Part shown: one piece after another, positions 1 to 7,732 of the stretch
Numbering within the stretch: the first letter of the stretch is position 1
How the letters are laid out: every line of letters starts with the position of its first letter
Assembly: GCA_016212885.1 (NCBI GenBank)
Contig: JACRDO010000133.1
Coordinates: forward strand, 62,001 to 126,000
Origin: Elusimicrobiota bacterium
Lineage (GTDB): Bacteria > Elusimicrobiota > Elusimicrobia > UBA1565
Length of the DNA stretch: 64,000 nucleotides
Reading direction: 5' to 3'
Notes under the pieces: generated by a model
The model's database searches: none
What the model was told of the DNA's origin: nothing
The model's input: the letters and a program-made list of their open reading frames with translations, nothing else
Position numbers and translations under genes: made by a program

Positions 1-642
1 GATGAGGCGCTCGAAAACCGAGTACTGCGCTTCCTCCACGGAGCCCAGGAGCTGGTAGATCTGGACATAGAGCTTGTAGATGTCCTGCGCGTCGTCCCAA
101 TTGATCCAGTACTTCAAAGCGTCGGCCATCGTCAGGATGTCGAGGCGGTCGGGGCTCATATCCGGCTCTCCGGAGTAGCCCCCCTTGTTGCCCGGCTGGC
201 CGTTCTTCCCGCCCCCGGTGCCGCCGAACTTGATGTACCAGGTCCGTTCGGGGTCGAGCGTGAGCTCGTTGACCTTCTCCTCCCACATCGGGAAGGCCCC
301 GTTCTTGTAGAGGATGTCGAAGAGCCGGTCCGGCGTGGTGGCGTCCTTGCGCTCGATCTTGGTGTTGTAGAACCCCTCGTAGAAGATGCGCTGGGGGAAC
401 GCCCCGTTGACGTAGGCGGAGCGATTGAGGAAATCGGAGTAGTTCGTCATCTCGATGAAGGACGCCGCGTCGACCGCGAATTGGTGGCGGATCTTCTCGC
501 GCGAGATCTTGGCGGTCTCGAAGAGCAGATAGATCATCAGGAACAGCGATGGCAGCACGAAAAGGGAGGGAATGGCGATCTGCCCCCGGCGCGAGCCGAG
601 GAAGGCAATAAGAAACGACGCGCCAAACCGTGAAGGTCGCAC
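1..642 (-). CDS. TadE/TadG-like pilus-associated membrane protein, partial
   Basis: The reading frame starts at a GTG (MRPSRFGASFLIAF) and runs off the left edge without a stop, giving 214 codons. Residues about 16-40 have an Arg-Arg-Gly-Gln stretch followed by a hydrophobic helix (IPSLFVLPSLFLMIYLLFE), the layout of TadE/TadG-like Flp pilus proteins and pseudopilins: a short cytoplasmic end, one N-terminal membrane helix, then a soluble exported domain. The rest contains a Gly/Asn-rich stretch (GGTGGGKNGQPGNKGG) and many aromatic residues. A TATAAC box lies 6 nt before the GTG, so the mRNA is probably leaderless. The family assignment rests on the N-terminal pattern only; the C-terminus is not visible. 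Confidence 0.6.
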   Translation of the reverse strand, partial: MRPSRFGASFLIAFLGSRRGQIAIPSLFVLPSLFLMIYLLFETAKISREKIRHQFAVDAASFIEMTNYSDFLNRSAYVNGAFPQRIFYEGFYNTKIERKDATTPDRLFDILYKNGAFPMWEEKVNELTLDPERTWYIKFGGTGGGKNGQPGNKGGYSGEPDMSPDRLDILTMADALKYWINWDDAQDIYKLYVQIYQLLGSVEEAQYSVFERLI

Positions 643-648
643 ATGATA

Positions 649-654
649 GTTATA
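649..654 (-). promoter_or_regulatory. -10 box, leaderless promoter of the TadE-like gene
   Basis: TATAAC on the minus strand, 6 nt upstream of the GTG start at 642. No room is left for a Shine-Dalgarno sequence, as with several other operon heads in this window. Confidence 0.45.
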
Positions 655-717
655 GCCTTCATGCATTACAAATGCAAGTCCGCAGGTTTAACGTTCGGTA
701 AAAAGCTTCCGCCCCAC

Positions 718-745
718 TTGAAATCTGTCCAGGCCCTGCTATACT
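718..745 (+). promoter_or_regulatory. sigma70-type promoter
   Basis: TTGAAA (718-723), 16 nt spacer, TATACT (740-745). It lies 23 nt before the ATG at 769, which has a GAGG Shine-Dalgarno-like sequence upstream, so this transcript would have a normal short leader. Confidence 0.55.
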
Positions 746-768
746 CAGAGAGGCGCTTTGAGGCCGTG

Positions 769-2058
769 ATGAAACATCTTCTGCCGCGGCTGCCGCTGGC
801 GTTCATTCTTTGGCCGATTTCGGCCCTCCCCGCCGCGGGCTCGATCTGGAACGAGGGCTCCTCGGCCGACATCGCGCTGGGCGAGGCCGTTTCCGGCGCC
901 CGCGCCTTCGTCTCGGCGTCCTCGCCGACCATAGGGCCCCTGGCGCGGGACGGCTGGAGGCCCGAGTCCGAGGACCGCACGAACGCCCAGATGCTGCTGC
1001 GCTATCCCCGCTCCAGCTTCCTGGCCGAGGCCCTGGGCGGGGGATTTACGCCGATCGGCTGGAGCGGCGAGTACCAGAAGATTCCGGAGAGGAAAGCAGC
1101 TGTCCGGAATTTCATGAACGTCGTCGAGAACGAATACGCCGCGGACCACAAGAAGCCCATCAACGTCGTCTGCCACGGCCACGGCTGCGCCCTCGCCCTG
1201 GAGGCCCTTGAGGAGATGAACGCCAAGGGAATCCGGGTCAACAAGCTCGTCTCCATCGGCGCGAAGCTCTCCAGGCTGCGCTGGGAGGGTAAGCCCAACC
1301 GGCCGCCCAATGTGGCCGAATGGGTGAACGTCTACTCGGAGGCGGCGCAGAGGAAGGCCGGCGGGCCCGGGAGTCCCGAGGAGGCCTCGGCCCAGATCGG
1401 CCGGGGCATCGCCAGCTACTGCGTCGAGCGGCCCCCGGACGTCCGCAGGCCCGGCTTCTCCGAGTACTTCGGCAACAGCGGCGTGCGCGAAGCCGTCGCG
1501 CAGATGGTCAAATCGGACGGGCCGGCCGGCGAGGTCCTCGCGCAGGCAAGATACAGGGGCCTTTTCAACTTCGCCCGGTGCCCGGTCAGGGAGATCGCTC
1601 AAAAACCGCTGAGGCCGCCGCCGAAACTCTCCCAAAAACCGCCCGCCAAGCAGGCGGCCGCGGATCCGGCCCCCCGGACCGAAGCGGAGTACCTGAAGGG
1701 CCCGCGCAAGCTGATCCTCGGCGCGATCGACCTGGCGCGGTCCCTTGCCAGGCAGACGAGGGACCGGGTCGAGAGGATCCGGGCGGACAAGCTGCTGCGC
1801 AAGGAGGATTTCCTGGCGAAGAAGAAGCAGGAAGACGAGGAGCGCAGGCTCAGGGCCCAAGGCCAGCAGCCTGCGGACCAGTATCCCTGGGACCCGGGGC
1901 CCATGGGCATGAAAGCGCCCCCGGGGCATCCGGCCGCGGGCGCGTCGGCCTTCGGCTCGTTCCCCTCGGGAGGAGGCAGAGGCCGCATCAGCGCCTTCTC
2001 TCAAGGCGGGGTCCGGCTGCAGGACCTGCAGCCGCAGCAGCCGCAGGGCGGGCCCTAG
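769..2058 (+). CDS. secreted alpha/beta-hydrolase (lipase)-like protein lacking the nucleophile serine
   Basis: 430-aa protein. Residues 1-22 form a signal peptide (MKHLLPRLPLAFILWPISALPAAG). Around residue 130 the sequence INVVCHGHGCALALEAL matches the lipase nucleophile elbow (GHSxGG), but glycine replaces the serine, so classical esterase activity is doubtful. The C-terminal third is Pro/Ala/Gln-rich with a charged, probably coiled stretch (residues about 330-380). The ATG was chosen because the signal peptide begins there and a GAGG lies just upstream; the open frame extends further 5' without conserved features. The stop codon abuts the MITE at 2061. A secreted, degenerate lipase-like protein is the best description; function unknown. 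Confidence 0.6.
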   Translation: MKHLLPRLPLAFILWPISALPAAGSIWNEGSSADIALGEAVSGARAFVSASSPTIGPLARDGWRPESEDRTNAQMLLRYPRSSFLAEALGGGFTPIGWSGEYQKIPERKAAVRNFMNVVENEYAADHKKPINVVCHGHGCALALEALEEMNAKGIRVNKLVSIGAKLSRLRWEGKPNRPPNVAEWVNVYSEAAQRKAGGPGSPEEASAQIGRGIASYCVERPPDVRRPGFSEYFGNSGVREAVAQMVKSDGPAGEVLAQARYRGLFNFARCPVREIAQKPLRPPPKLSQKPPAKQAAADPAPRTEAEYLKGPRKLILGAIDLARSLARQTRDRVERIRADKLLRKEDFLAKKKQEDEERRLRAQGQQPADQYPWDPGPMGMKAPPGHPAAGASAFGSFPSGGGRGRISAFSQGGVRLQDLQPQQPQGGP

Positions 2059-2060
2059 CG

Positions 2061-2272
2061 TAGTGTCCCAGCCATATCTTGACAATGGAAGGCCGGGATT
2101 TGAGGGCAGTTCTAGGCGCGAGGAGGGCGCAATGCTGAAGCATTGTAACCGACGTCCCGAACATCCAAACGGCGTTGGTTCGGGACGTACCAAACCAACG
2201 GACTTTGGATGTTTGGTACGAGCAACGACGAAATGCCCCAAAGACGGGCCTTCCCTGCTGGCTGGGACACTA
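2061..2272. mobile_element. MITE-like non-autonomous element with 14-bp terminal inverted repeats
   Basis: Perfect terminal inverted repeats TAGTGTCCCAGCCA (2061-2074) and TGGCTGGGACACTA (2259-2272). Imperfect matching continues inward (GGAAGGCC is present in both arms). There is no transposase frame inside. A possible 5-bp target duplication CTAGC lies at 2055-2059 and 2275-2279, each 1-2 nt from the repeats. The interior carries the palindromic double hairpin at 2152-2220 and a small hairpin at 2131-2144. The element sits exactly between two convergent stop codons. Confidence 0.75.
2152..2220 (+). repeat. double-hairpin palindromic element, copy A (inside MITE)
   Basis: Hairpin 1 pairs ACGTCCCGAAC (2152-2162) with GTTCGGGACGT (2178-2188), 11 bp perfect. 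Hairpin 2 pairs CGTACCAAAC (2186-2195) with GTTTGGTACG (2211-2220). The arms meet at a shared ACGT-type centre, as in copies B, C and D. The core (CGGCGTTGGTTCGGGACGTACC-like) matches the other copies. It is the only copy outside a protein-coding gene. Confidence 0.7.
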
Positions 2273-2278
2273 CACTAG

Positions 2279-3265
2279 CTACATCGCCTGCACGCCGATC
2301 GTGTCGTAATCTATCACGACCCTTCCCACGCTCGGGTGCCCGAACGCCGCCTTCAGCGTGCCGCTGTTGTTGACGAAGTCGGAGGCGCAGGGGTTGAGGC
2401 GCTGCACGAGGACTTCCGCCTGCTGGGGGATGATTTCCGAGAAGGGGATCGCAGCGTCGCTCAGCGCGATGGAATCCATCCTGTGCCGGAAGCCGCGCTC
2501 GCCTTCGACCTCGATCAGCATCGCCTCGGCCGAGGCCAGGGAGTTGCCGTCGATCAGGTAATGGACCTCGATGTGCGCCTTCCAGCGCTCGAGCGCCTCG
2601 GGGTAGATCGCGATGACGAGCCTGCACCGCTTGCCGCTCCGGTAGACCGCCGCGGAGGCGGAGGCGTGCGAGGCGCCGTGCTCGAAAGATCGGTAGGAAG
2701 TCTCCAGCGGCATGTCGCTCGAGCTCTGCCGGACCGACACGCTCCAGCCCCGCGCTTTCGGCGGGACAGCCACCCGCCTGAGGCGGCAGGAAGTCTTGCC
2801 GTTGCAGGGCCCGAGGATGCGGAAGGACCTCATCAGCTCGAGGAAGGTCTTCGAGTTGCGGTCGAAGCTCTTCTCGGCAGCGCGGTAGCCCAGCTGGAAA
2901 TATCCACCGTGGATCGGGATATAGACGATCGCCCGGTTCGAGCGGATCATGAAGGTGGCCCTCCGCCCCAGGAACTCCTCCTGCTTCAAGAACCTGTCGC
3001 CCGTGAGCCGGATCTGCCTCTCCAGGGGCACGTAATTCGGATTTCCCCACTTCAGGCTCTGTCCGACGAACAGCGTGGGGACGTCTCCTTTCTCGTCCGG
3101 GGTCTTAGCCTTGCAGGTGACCATCGCGGTCCCCGCGTTCGGCTGGAACCCGTCCACCTCCCACCCCGTCGGGCAGATGAACGTGCAGGCGCCTTCCAGG
3201 TTGACCCGCTCGGCGAAGGCGGGCGACGCGAGCAGGAGGAGGAGAGCGGAGAGGAGCCGGACCAC
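2279..3265 (-). CDS. secreted protein of unknown function
   Basis: 328-aa protein with an N-terminal signal peptide (MVRLLSALLLLLASPAFA), GTG start. The mature part has several cysteines (for example CTFICPTGW near residue 30 and CNGKTSCRLRR near 155), suggesting a disulfide-stabilised periplasmic or extracellular protein. No catalytic motif is recognised. The gene starts one nucleotide after the stop of the upstream metallophosphoesterase, so the two form an operon. Its stop codon lies at the right border of the MITE, which separates it from the convergent hydrolase-like gene. Confidence 0.7.
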   Translation of the reverse strand: MVRLLSALLLLLASPAFAERVNLEGACTFICPTGWEVDGFQPNAGTAMVTCKAKTPDEKGDVPTLFVGQSLKWGNPNYVPLERQIRLTGDRFLKQEEFLGRRATFMIRSNRAIVYIPIHGGYFQLGYRAAEKSFDRNSKTFLELMRSFRILGPCNGKTSCRLRRVAVPPKARGWSVSVRQSSSDMPLETSYRSFEHGASHASASAAVYRSGKRCRLVIAIYPEALERWKAHIEVHYLIDGNSLASAEAMLIEVEGERGFRHRMDSIALSDAAIPFSEIIPQQAEVLVQRLNPCASDFVNNSGTLKAAFGHPSVGRVVIDYDTIGVQAM

Positions 3266-3266
3266 G

Positions 3267-4007
3267 CTACTGGCCGTAGGCGAGACGCAGGGCGAGGAAC
3301 TCCGGCAGGCCGGCGTCCAGGATCTTGCGCTGGGCCTCGGCCACGTCGTACTCGATGCGCCGCAGCTGGAAGGCGCGGGCTTCGTCGTCGTAGATCCCGC
3401 AGGAAGCGCGATGGTCGTGGTCGCGCGGCTGGCCGACCGAGCCGGGGTTGATGACGCTGCGCATCCCGCGCGGCGAGCGGATGTTCGAGCCTTCCTTGAG
3501 GGTGCCGAACTCGACGTAGCTGACGGGCTCCTTCATCAGGAAGCAGAGCGGCAGATGGCTGTGGCCGATGAAGCAGGGCGAGATCCTGAAGTGGGGGTAG
3601 TTGTCGTGGAACTGCTGGACCGTGACCAGGTACTCCTCCGCGGCGTTGCGCGGAGAGCCGTGGACCATGGTGAACGCCTCTTTGTCCACCCGCGGCGGCA
3701 GATCCTGGAGCCAGCGCAGGTTCTGCGGCTTGATCGTGGTCTGCGCGTAGCCGACCGCGGCCGCGGCCATGTCGTTGAACCAGGAGATGTCCATGCGCCC
3801 CAGCACGGCCAGGTCGTGGTTCCCCCGGACGCAGCAGAGGTTCGGGAGGACCGAGAGCATCTCGATGGCCTTGTCCGGCTCCGCCCCGTAGCCGGTGACG
3901 TCCCCGCAGCAGATGTAGCCGTCCACCTTCTCCTGCTGAAAATGCTCCAGGACCACGGCGAGGGCCTCGCAGTTGGAGTGGACGTCCGAAAAGACGCCCC
4001 AGCGCAT
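3267..4007 (-). CDS. metallophosphoesterase, YfcE/MJ0936-like
   Basis: 246-aa calcineurin-like phosphoesterase. Metal-binding motifs are in the family order: DVH (residues about 8-10, FSDVHSN), GDVTGYG (about 40), GNHD (about 68), HGS (about 115), GHSH (about 150). This is a small single-domain phosphodiesterase/phosphatase of the YfcE/MJ0936 type; the physiological substrate cannot be told from sequence. The start MRWGVFSDVHSN places the first motif near the N-terminus as usual, and a TATAAT box lies 6 nt before the ATG, so the transcript is probably leaderless. It is followed at once by the secreted protein gene and lies just downstream of smc. Confidence 0.88.
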   Translation of the reverse strand: MRWGVFSDVHSNCEALAVVLEHFQQEKVDGYICCGDVTGYGAEPDKAIEMLSVLPNLCCVRGNHDLAVLGRMDISWFNDMAAAAVGYAQTTIKPQNLRWLQDLPPRVDKEAFTMVHGSPRNAAEEYLVTVQQFHDNYPHFRISPCFIGHSHLPLCFLMKEPVSYVEFGTLKEGSNIRSPRGMRSVINPGSVGQPRDHDHRASCGIYDDEARAFQLRRIEYDVAEAQRKILDAGLPEFLALRLAYGQ

Positions 4008-4013
4008 GCGCGT

Positions 4014-4019
4014 ATTATA
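4014..4019 (-). promoter_or_regulatory. -10 box, leaderless promoter of metallophosphoesterase
   Basis: Perfect TATAAT on the minus strand, 6 nt upstream of the ATG at 4007, in the short smc-metallophosphoesterase gap. Confidence 0.6.
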
Positions 4020-4035
4020 TAGTAATTCGGAGCGC

Positions 4036-7000
4036 CTAAGCGGCCGCGGGCGCGGTTTTCTGGTCGGCCGCACCCAAGCTGCCCTCGGAGGCGGCACTCC
4101 CTCGCGATAGCGCTCGGTCGGCCGCCGCGCTCTGCGGCCCTTCGCGCTTGCGAAAATCGACGGAGATGATCTGGCTGACGCCGGACTCCTCCATCGTCAC
4201 GCCGTACATCACGTCGCAGGCCTCCATCGTCTTCTTGTTGTGGCTGACGATGAGGAACTGGGACTTGCCCGCGAACTGCCTCAGCATCGAGACGAAGCGG
4301 TCGATGTTCGCGTCGTCGAGAGCGGCGTCGGCCTCGTCCAGCATGCAGATGGGCGAGGGCTTGACCATGAAGAAGGAGAAGAGCAGGGCGATGGCCGTCA
4401 GGGTCTTCTCCCCGCCGGAGAGCTGCGAGATGCTCTGCAGCTTCTTCCCCGGCGGCTGGGCCAGGATCTCGACGCCCGTCTCGAGCATGTCGTCCTGGTT
4501 GGTCAGGACAAGGTCCGACTCGCCTCCGTCGAAGAGCACGGCGTAGAGCCGGCGGAAGTGGTCGCGGACCTCGCTGAAGGTCTGCCGGAAGTTCTCCCGC
4601 GTCGTCGCGTTGATCTTGTTGATCGCGCTTCGGAGGTCCTCCTGGGCCTTGTTGAGGTCGTCCACCTGCGAGCGCAGGGCGTCCTTGTCCTTGACCAGGG
4701 CCTCGTACTCCTCGGGAGCCGCCATGTTGATGTTGCCGAGCTCATCGACGCGCCTCTGGAGGAACTGCATCCGTTCCGGGTCGAAGGCCTGGCCCTGCTG
4801 CTTCCCCTTCGCCTCCTCCAGGCAGAGCCGGTGCTTCTCGGCAAGCTCCTTGACCAGCAGCTCCTGCCGCGCCTTGTGGCCGCCGGCGCGGACGTCGCTC
4901 TGCGCGATCTCCTCGCGCAATTGATCGCGCTCGGCCCTCTTGGCCCTCAGCGACTCCTCCAATGCCCGGCACTGGCCGGCCAGATCGTTGACCTTGTCCT
5001 GGAGGGACCTCGCCGCGTTTTCGAGGCCCCCGAGCTCGACGTGCTTCCTGTCGATCTCCTGGTCCGTCTGCTGGTCGAGACCGTCCAATTCCTTGAGCCG
5101 CGCCTCCCACTTGGCGTGGTCCTGCAGGCGGCTTTCGACGCGGCGCCGGAGGGAAGCGCGGCTCTCCTCCATCAAGCCGAGATGGCTCTTCAGGAAATTC
5201 TCCTGCCCCGTCAGGGTCGCGAGCTTCTCGCTGAAGCCCTCCTGCCGGGCCCGCAGAGCGGCGAGCGCCTCGCGCGCCTCCGCGCGCCTGCGGGCGGCCC
5301 GCTCTTCCTCCACGCGCTTGAAGGCCGTGTCCTGGCGCAAGAGCGCAAGTTGGTTGGCGAGCTCGGCCGAGCGGGCCTTCGCCTCCTCTATCTCCCGGCG
5401 CAGGCGCTCGGCTTCCGCGCCGAGATGCCCGACGTCCGTTCCGATGACCTGAGCCGTCAGCTCAACCTGTTTGAGCGCGTCTGCGGCCGAGCGGAGCTCC
5501 ACGTTCGCCGCTTCCATGGCGGCGCGCGCGGCCTTGACCCCCTGGTCCGCCGCTGAGAGCTCGACGGCGGCCGCTTCCCGGCGCTGCGCAAGGGACGAGA
5601 GCTCGCCGGCGACGGCCGCGAGCCTCTCCTTGGACGGCGCGATATCCGAGAGCTTGAGCACGGCTCCTCTGCTCTCCGGCGAGCCTCCGCAGACCCAGTG
5701 GTCCCCGAACAGCGCGCCGTCAAGGGCGTAGGCCTCCGCGAGCAGATGGCGCGCGAGCCGCTCAAAGGCCGGCTCGAAGCGGATGTGCGCCAGCAGCGGC
5801 AGGGCCTTCTGCGGCAGGGCGACCGCCTGGGCAGCTTCCTCGGCGAAGGAGCCGAGCACCCAGAAGCGCGCGCGGCCCCTGCGGGAATCCTTGAGGAATT
5901 GTATCCCCGCCCTCGCCGACTGCAGGTCCTCGCAGACCACGGCGTGGAGCCTCTCTCCGAGCGCGTCCTCCAGATGCGTCCGGTAGGGCTCCTCGACTTT
6001 CAGCAGGGACTGCACGGTCCCGAGGATGCCGGGCAGGCCCGCGCCGACTGCGGCCTGCGCGCCTGTCCAGTAAGCGTCGCGGCTGCCCTGCGCTTCGAGA
6101 GCGGAGAGCTTAACCTTGAGCTGGGCCTCGTCTTCGCGCAGGCGCTGGCCGTCGCCCTCGAGCCCGACGAGAACGCGCTGGGCCTTGGCGAGCGCGGCTT
6201 CCAGCCGCTCGACTTCCAGCCGGCAGGAATCGGCCGCGGCTTGCCGCTGGGCGAAAGCGGCCTGCAGGCGTCCGGCTTCGGCGCGGGCGGCCTCGAACTC
6301 GGCGGACCTGCGGGCATGCTCCTTGGCGTTCTGGGCCAGCTCATACTCCGAGCGCCCCTGCAGGCCCTCCGCCCCGCGGAAATCGTTCGCCCCGGAGATC
6401 TCCAGCTCCACGGCCTCTTGGGCGGCCTGATGAAGCCGGCCGGCCTCGGCCTCGGCCGAGCGCGTTCCCTCCTCGGCCTGCGAAAGCTGGGCCGCGAAGG
6501 CGTCGTGCTCTTGGGCGGCCTTCGCGCGGATGGCGGCGGCTTCTTCGACCTTGCGGCGGGCTTCGTCGATGCAGGGAGCGGTCTCAGCGGCCTGGCCGCG
6601 CTCCTTCTCGAGCTCTTCGCGCCCGGTTTTGAGCCATTCCTGGTTCTGCCTGCGCTCGCGCTCCTGGCTCTCCAGCCTGCCTTTCAGCAGGTCCACGGCC
6701 CCGCTGGCAAGATTGATCTTCTGGCTGGCCCGGCCCAGCTCGTCCTGCTGCTTGGTCCGTTCGAGGCTGAGGGCGCAGAGGCGCGCATCCTCGGCGTCCG
6801 CCTGCACGACGAGCTCCCCGTGCCGCCGGCGGATGGGGGCCGCTGCTTCAGCTTCGCGGGCGCCATCCTCCTCGGCCCGCCCGATCTCGAAGAGGATCTG
6901 GCGCACCTGGACTTCGGCCATCTCCGCCTTGTACTTCTGGTAGAGGCGGGCCTTGCGCGCGTCTGCGTCGAGCTTCTTGAGGCGCTCTTCGGAGAGGCGA

Positions 7001-7584
7001 ATCTGGTCGCCCAGCCGCTCGAGGTCGTAGCGGACCTTGTCAAGCTTGCGCAGCGCCTCCTCGCGCTTGGCCTTGTACTTCGAGACGCCGGCGGCTTCCT
7101 CGAAGAGGGAGCGCCGCTCTTCGGGCTTCGCCCGCATCGCGAAGTCCACGCCGCCCTGGTCGATGATGGCGTAGCCGTCGGAGCCGATGCCGGTGTCCAG
7201 GAACAGCTCGCGGACGTCCCTGAGGCGGCACTGCACCTTGTTGATGTAGTACTCCGACTCGCCGGAGCGGAAGAGGCGGCGGGTGACGGAGACCTCGGAA
7301 TACTGGACCGGCAGCAGGCTCTGCGCGTTGTCGAAAGTGAGTGTGACGTCGGCCATGGAGAGCGCGCTGCGGCGGACCGTCCCGTTGAAGATGACGCTGA
7401 CCATCGATTCCGACCGCAGGGATTTCCAGGACATCTCGCCGAGGCACCAGCGGATCGACTCCATGATGTTCGACTTTCCGCAGCCGTTGGGCCCGACCAC
7501 GCCGCTGATGCCGGCGTTGAGGTCGATCCGGGTCTTGTCGGCGAAAGATTTGAAGCCGAGAATCTCGATGGATTTCAGATACAT
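4036..7584 (-). CDS. smc: chromosome segregation protein SMC
   Basis: 1182-aa full-length SMC ATPase, which organises and segregates the chromosome as a homodimer with ScpA/ScpB. Visible in order: N-terminal head with Walker A (GPNGCGKSN, residues about 31-39), long coiled coil, hinge near residues 500-640 (GLPGILGTVQSLL onward), second coiled coil, and C-terminal head with the ABC signature LSGGEKTLTAIALLF and Walker B ICMLDEADAALDD. Length agrees with bacterial SMC (about 1150-1200 aa). A GGAGAGG Shine-Dalgarno sequence sits 4 nt before the ATG. A 50-residue low-complexity tail (SAAADRALSRG..) follows the head domain. Very secure. Confidence 0.97.
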   Translation of the reverse strand: MYLKSIEILGFKSFADKTRIDLNAGISGVVGPNGCGKSNIMESIRWCLGEMSWKSLRSESMVSVIFNGTVRRSALSMADVTLTFDNAQSLLPVQYSEVSVTRRLFRSGESEYYINKVQCRLRDVRELFLDTGIGSDGYAIIDQGGVDFAMRAKPEERRSLFEEAAGVSKYKAKREEALRKLDKVRYDLERLGDQIRLSEERLKKLDADARKARLYQKYKAEMAEVQVRQILFEIGRAEEDGAREAEAAAPIRRRHGELVVQADAEDARLCALSLERTKQQDELGRASQKINLASGAVDLLKGRLESQERERRQNQEWLKTGREELEKERGQAAETAPCIDEARRKVEEAAAIRAKAAQEHDAFAAQLSQAEEGTRSAEAEAGRLHQAAQEAVELEISGANDFRGAEGLQGRSEYELAQNAKEHARRSAEFEAARAEAGRLQAAFAQRQAAADSCRLEVERLEAALAKAQRVLVGLEGDGQRLREDEAQLKVKLSALEAQGSRDAYWTGAQAAVGAGLPGILGTVQSLLKVEEPYRTHLEDALGERLHAVVCEDLQSARAGIQFLKDSRRGRARFWVLGSFAEEAAQAVALPQKALPLLAHIRFEPAFERLARHLLAEAYALDGALFGDHWVCGGSPESRGAVLKLSDIAPSKERLAAVAGELSSLAQRREAAAVELSAADQGVKAARAAMEAANVELRSAADALKQVELTAQVIGTDVGHLGAEAERLRREIEEAKARSAELANQLALLRQDTAFKRVEEERAARRRAEAREALAALRARQEGFSEKLATLTGQENFLKSHLGLMEESRASLRRRVESRLQDHAKWEARLKELDGLDQQTDQEIDRKHVELGGLENAARSLQDKVNDLAGQCRALEESLRAKRAERDQLREEIAQSDVRAGGHKARQELLVKELAEKHRLCLEEAKGKQQGQAFDPERMQFLQRRVDELGNINMAAPEEYEALVKDKDALRSQVDDLNKAQEDLRSAINKINATTRENFRQTFSEVRDHFRRLYAVLFDGGESDLVLTNQDDMLETGVEILAQPPGKKLQSISQLSGGEKTLTAIALLFSFFMVKPSPICMLDEADAALDDANIDRFVSMLRQFAGKSQFLIVSHNKKTMEACDVMYGVTMEESGVSQIISVDFRKREGPQSAAADRALSRGSAASEGSLGAADQKTAPAAA

Positions 7585-7714
7585 GCAGCCTCTCCGCTCA
7601 GGATATAGCGTCCATCTATTACCATTCTTTTGGCGTTTTTCAGCCGGCTATTGCCAAAGATTCGCAAATCCTAGCAGATTCCGTCGGGCAAATCAACGCC
7701 CGCGCGGACATATG

Positions 7715-7723
7715 TGATATAAT
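7715..7723 (+). promoter_or_regulatory. extended -10 promoter of mltA
   Basis: TGA-TATAAT: extended TGn at 7715-7717, TATAAT at 7718-7723. The ATG at 7733 follows after 9 nt, so the 5' UTR would be only a few nucleotides (near-leaderless). Confidence 0.65.
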
Positions 7724-7732
7724 CCGCGCAGG

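Noticed and set aside
745..2241. 498-codon open frame on the minus strand
   Set aside because: Antisense to the signal-peptide-bearing hydrolase-like gene and running through the MITE; no conserved motif. High GC leaves long antisense frames open.
5698..7608. 636-codon open frame on the plus strand
   Set aside because: Fully antisense to smc, whose ATPase motifs are intact.
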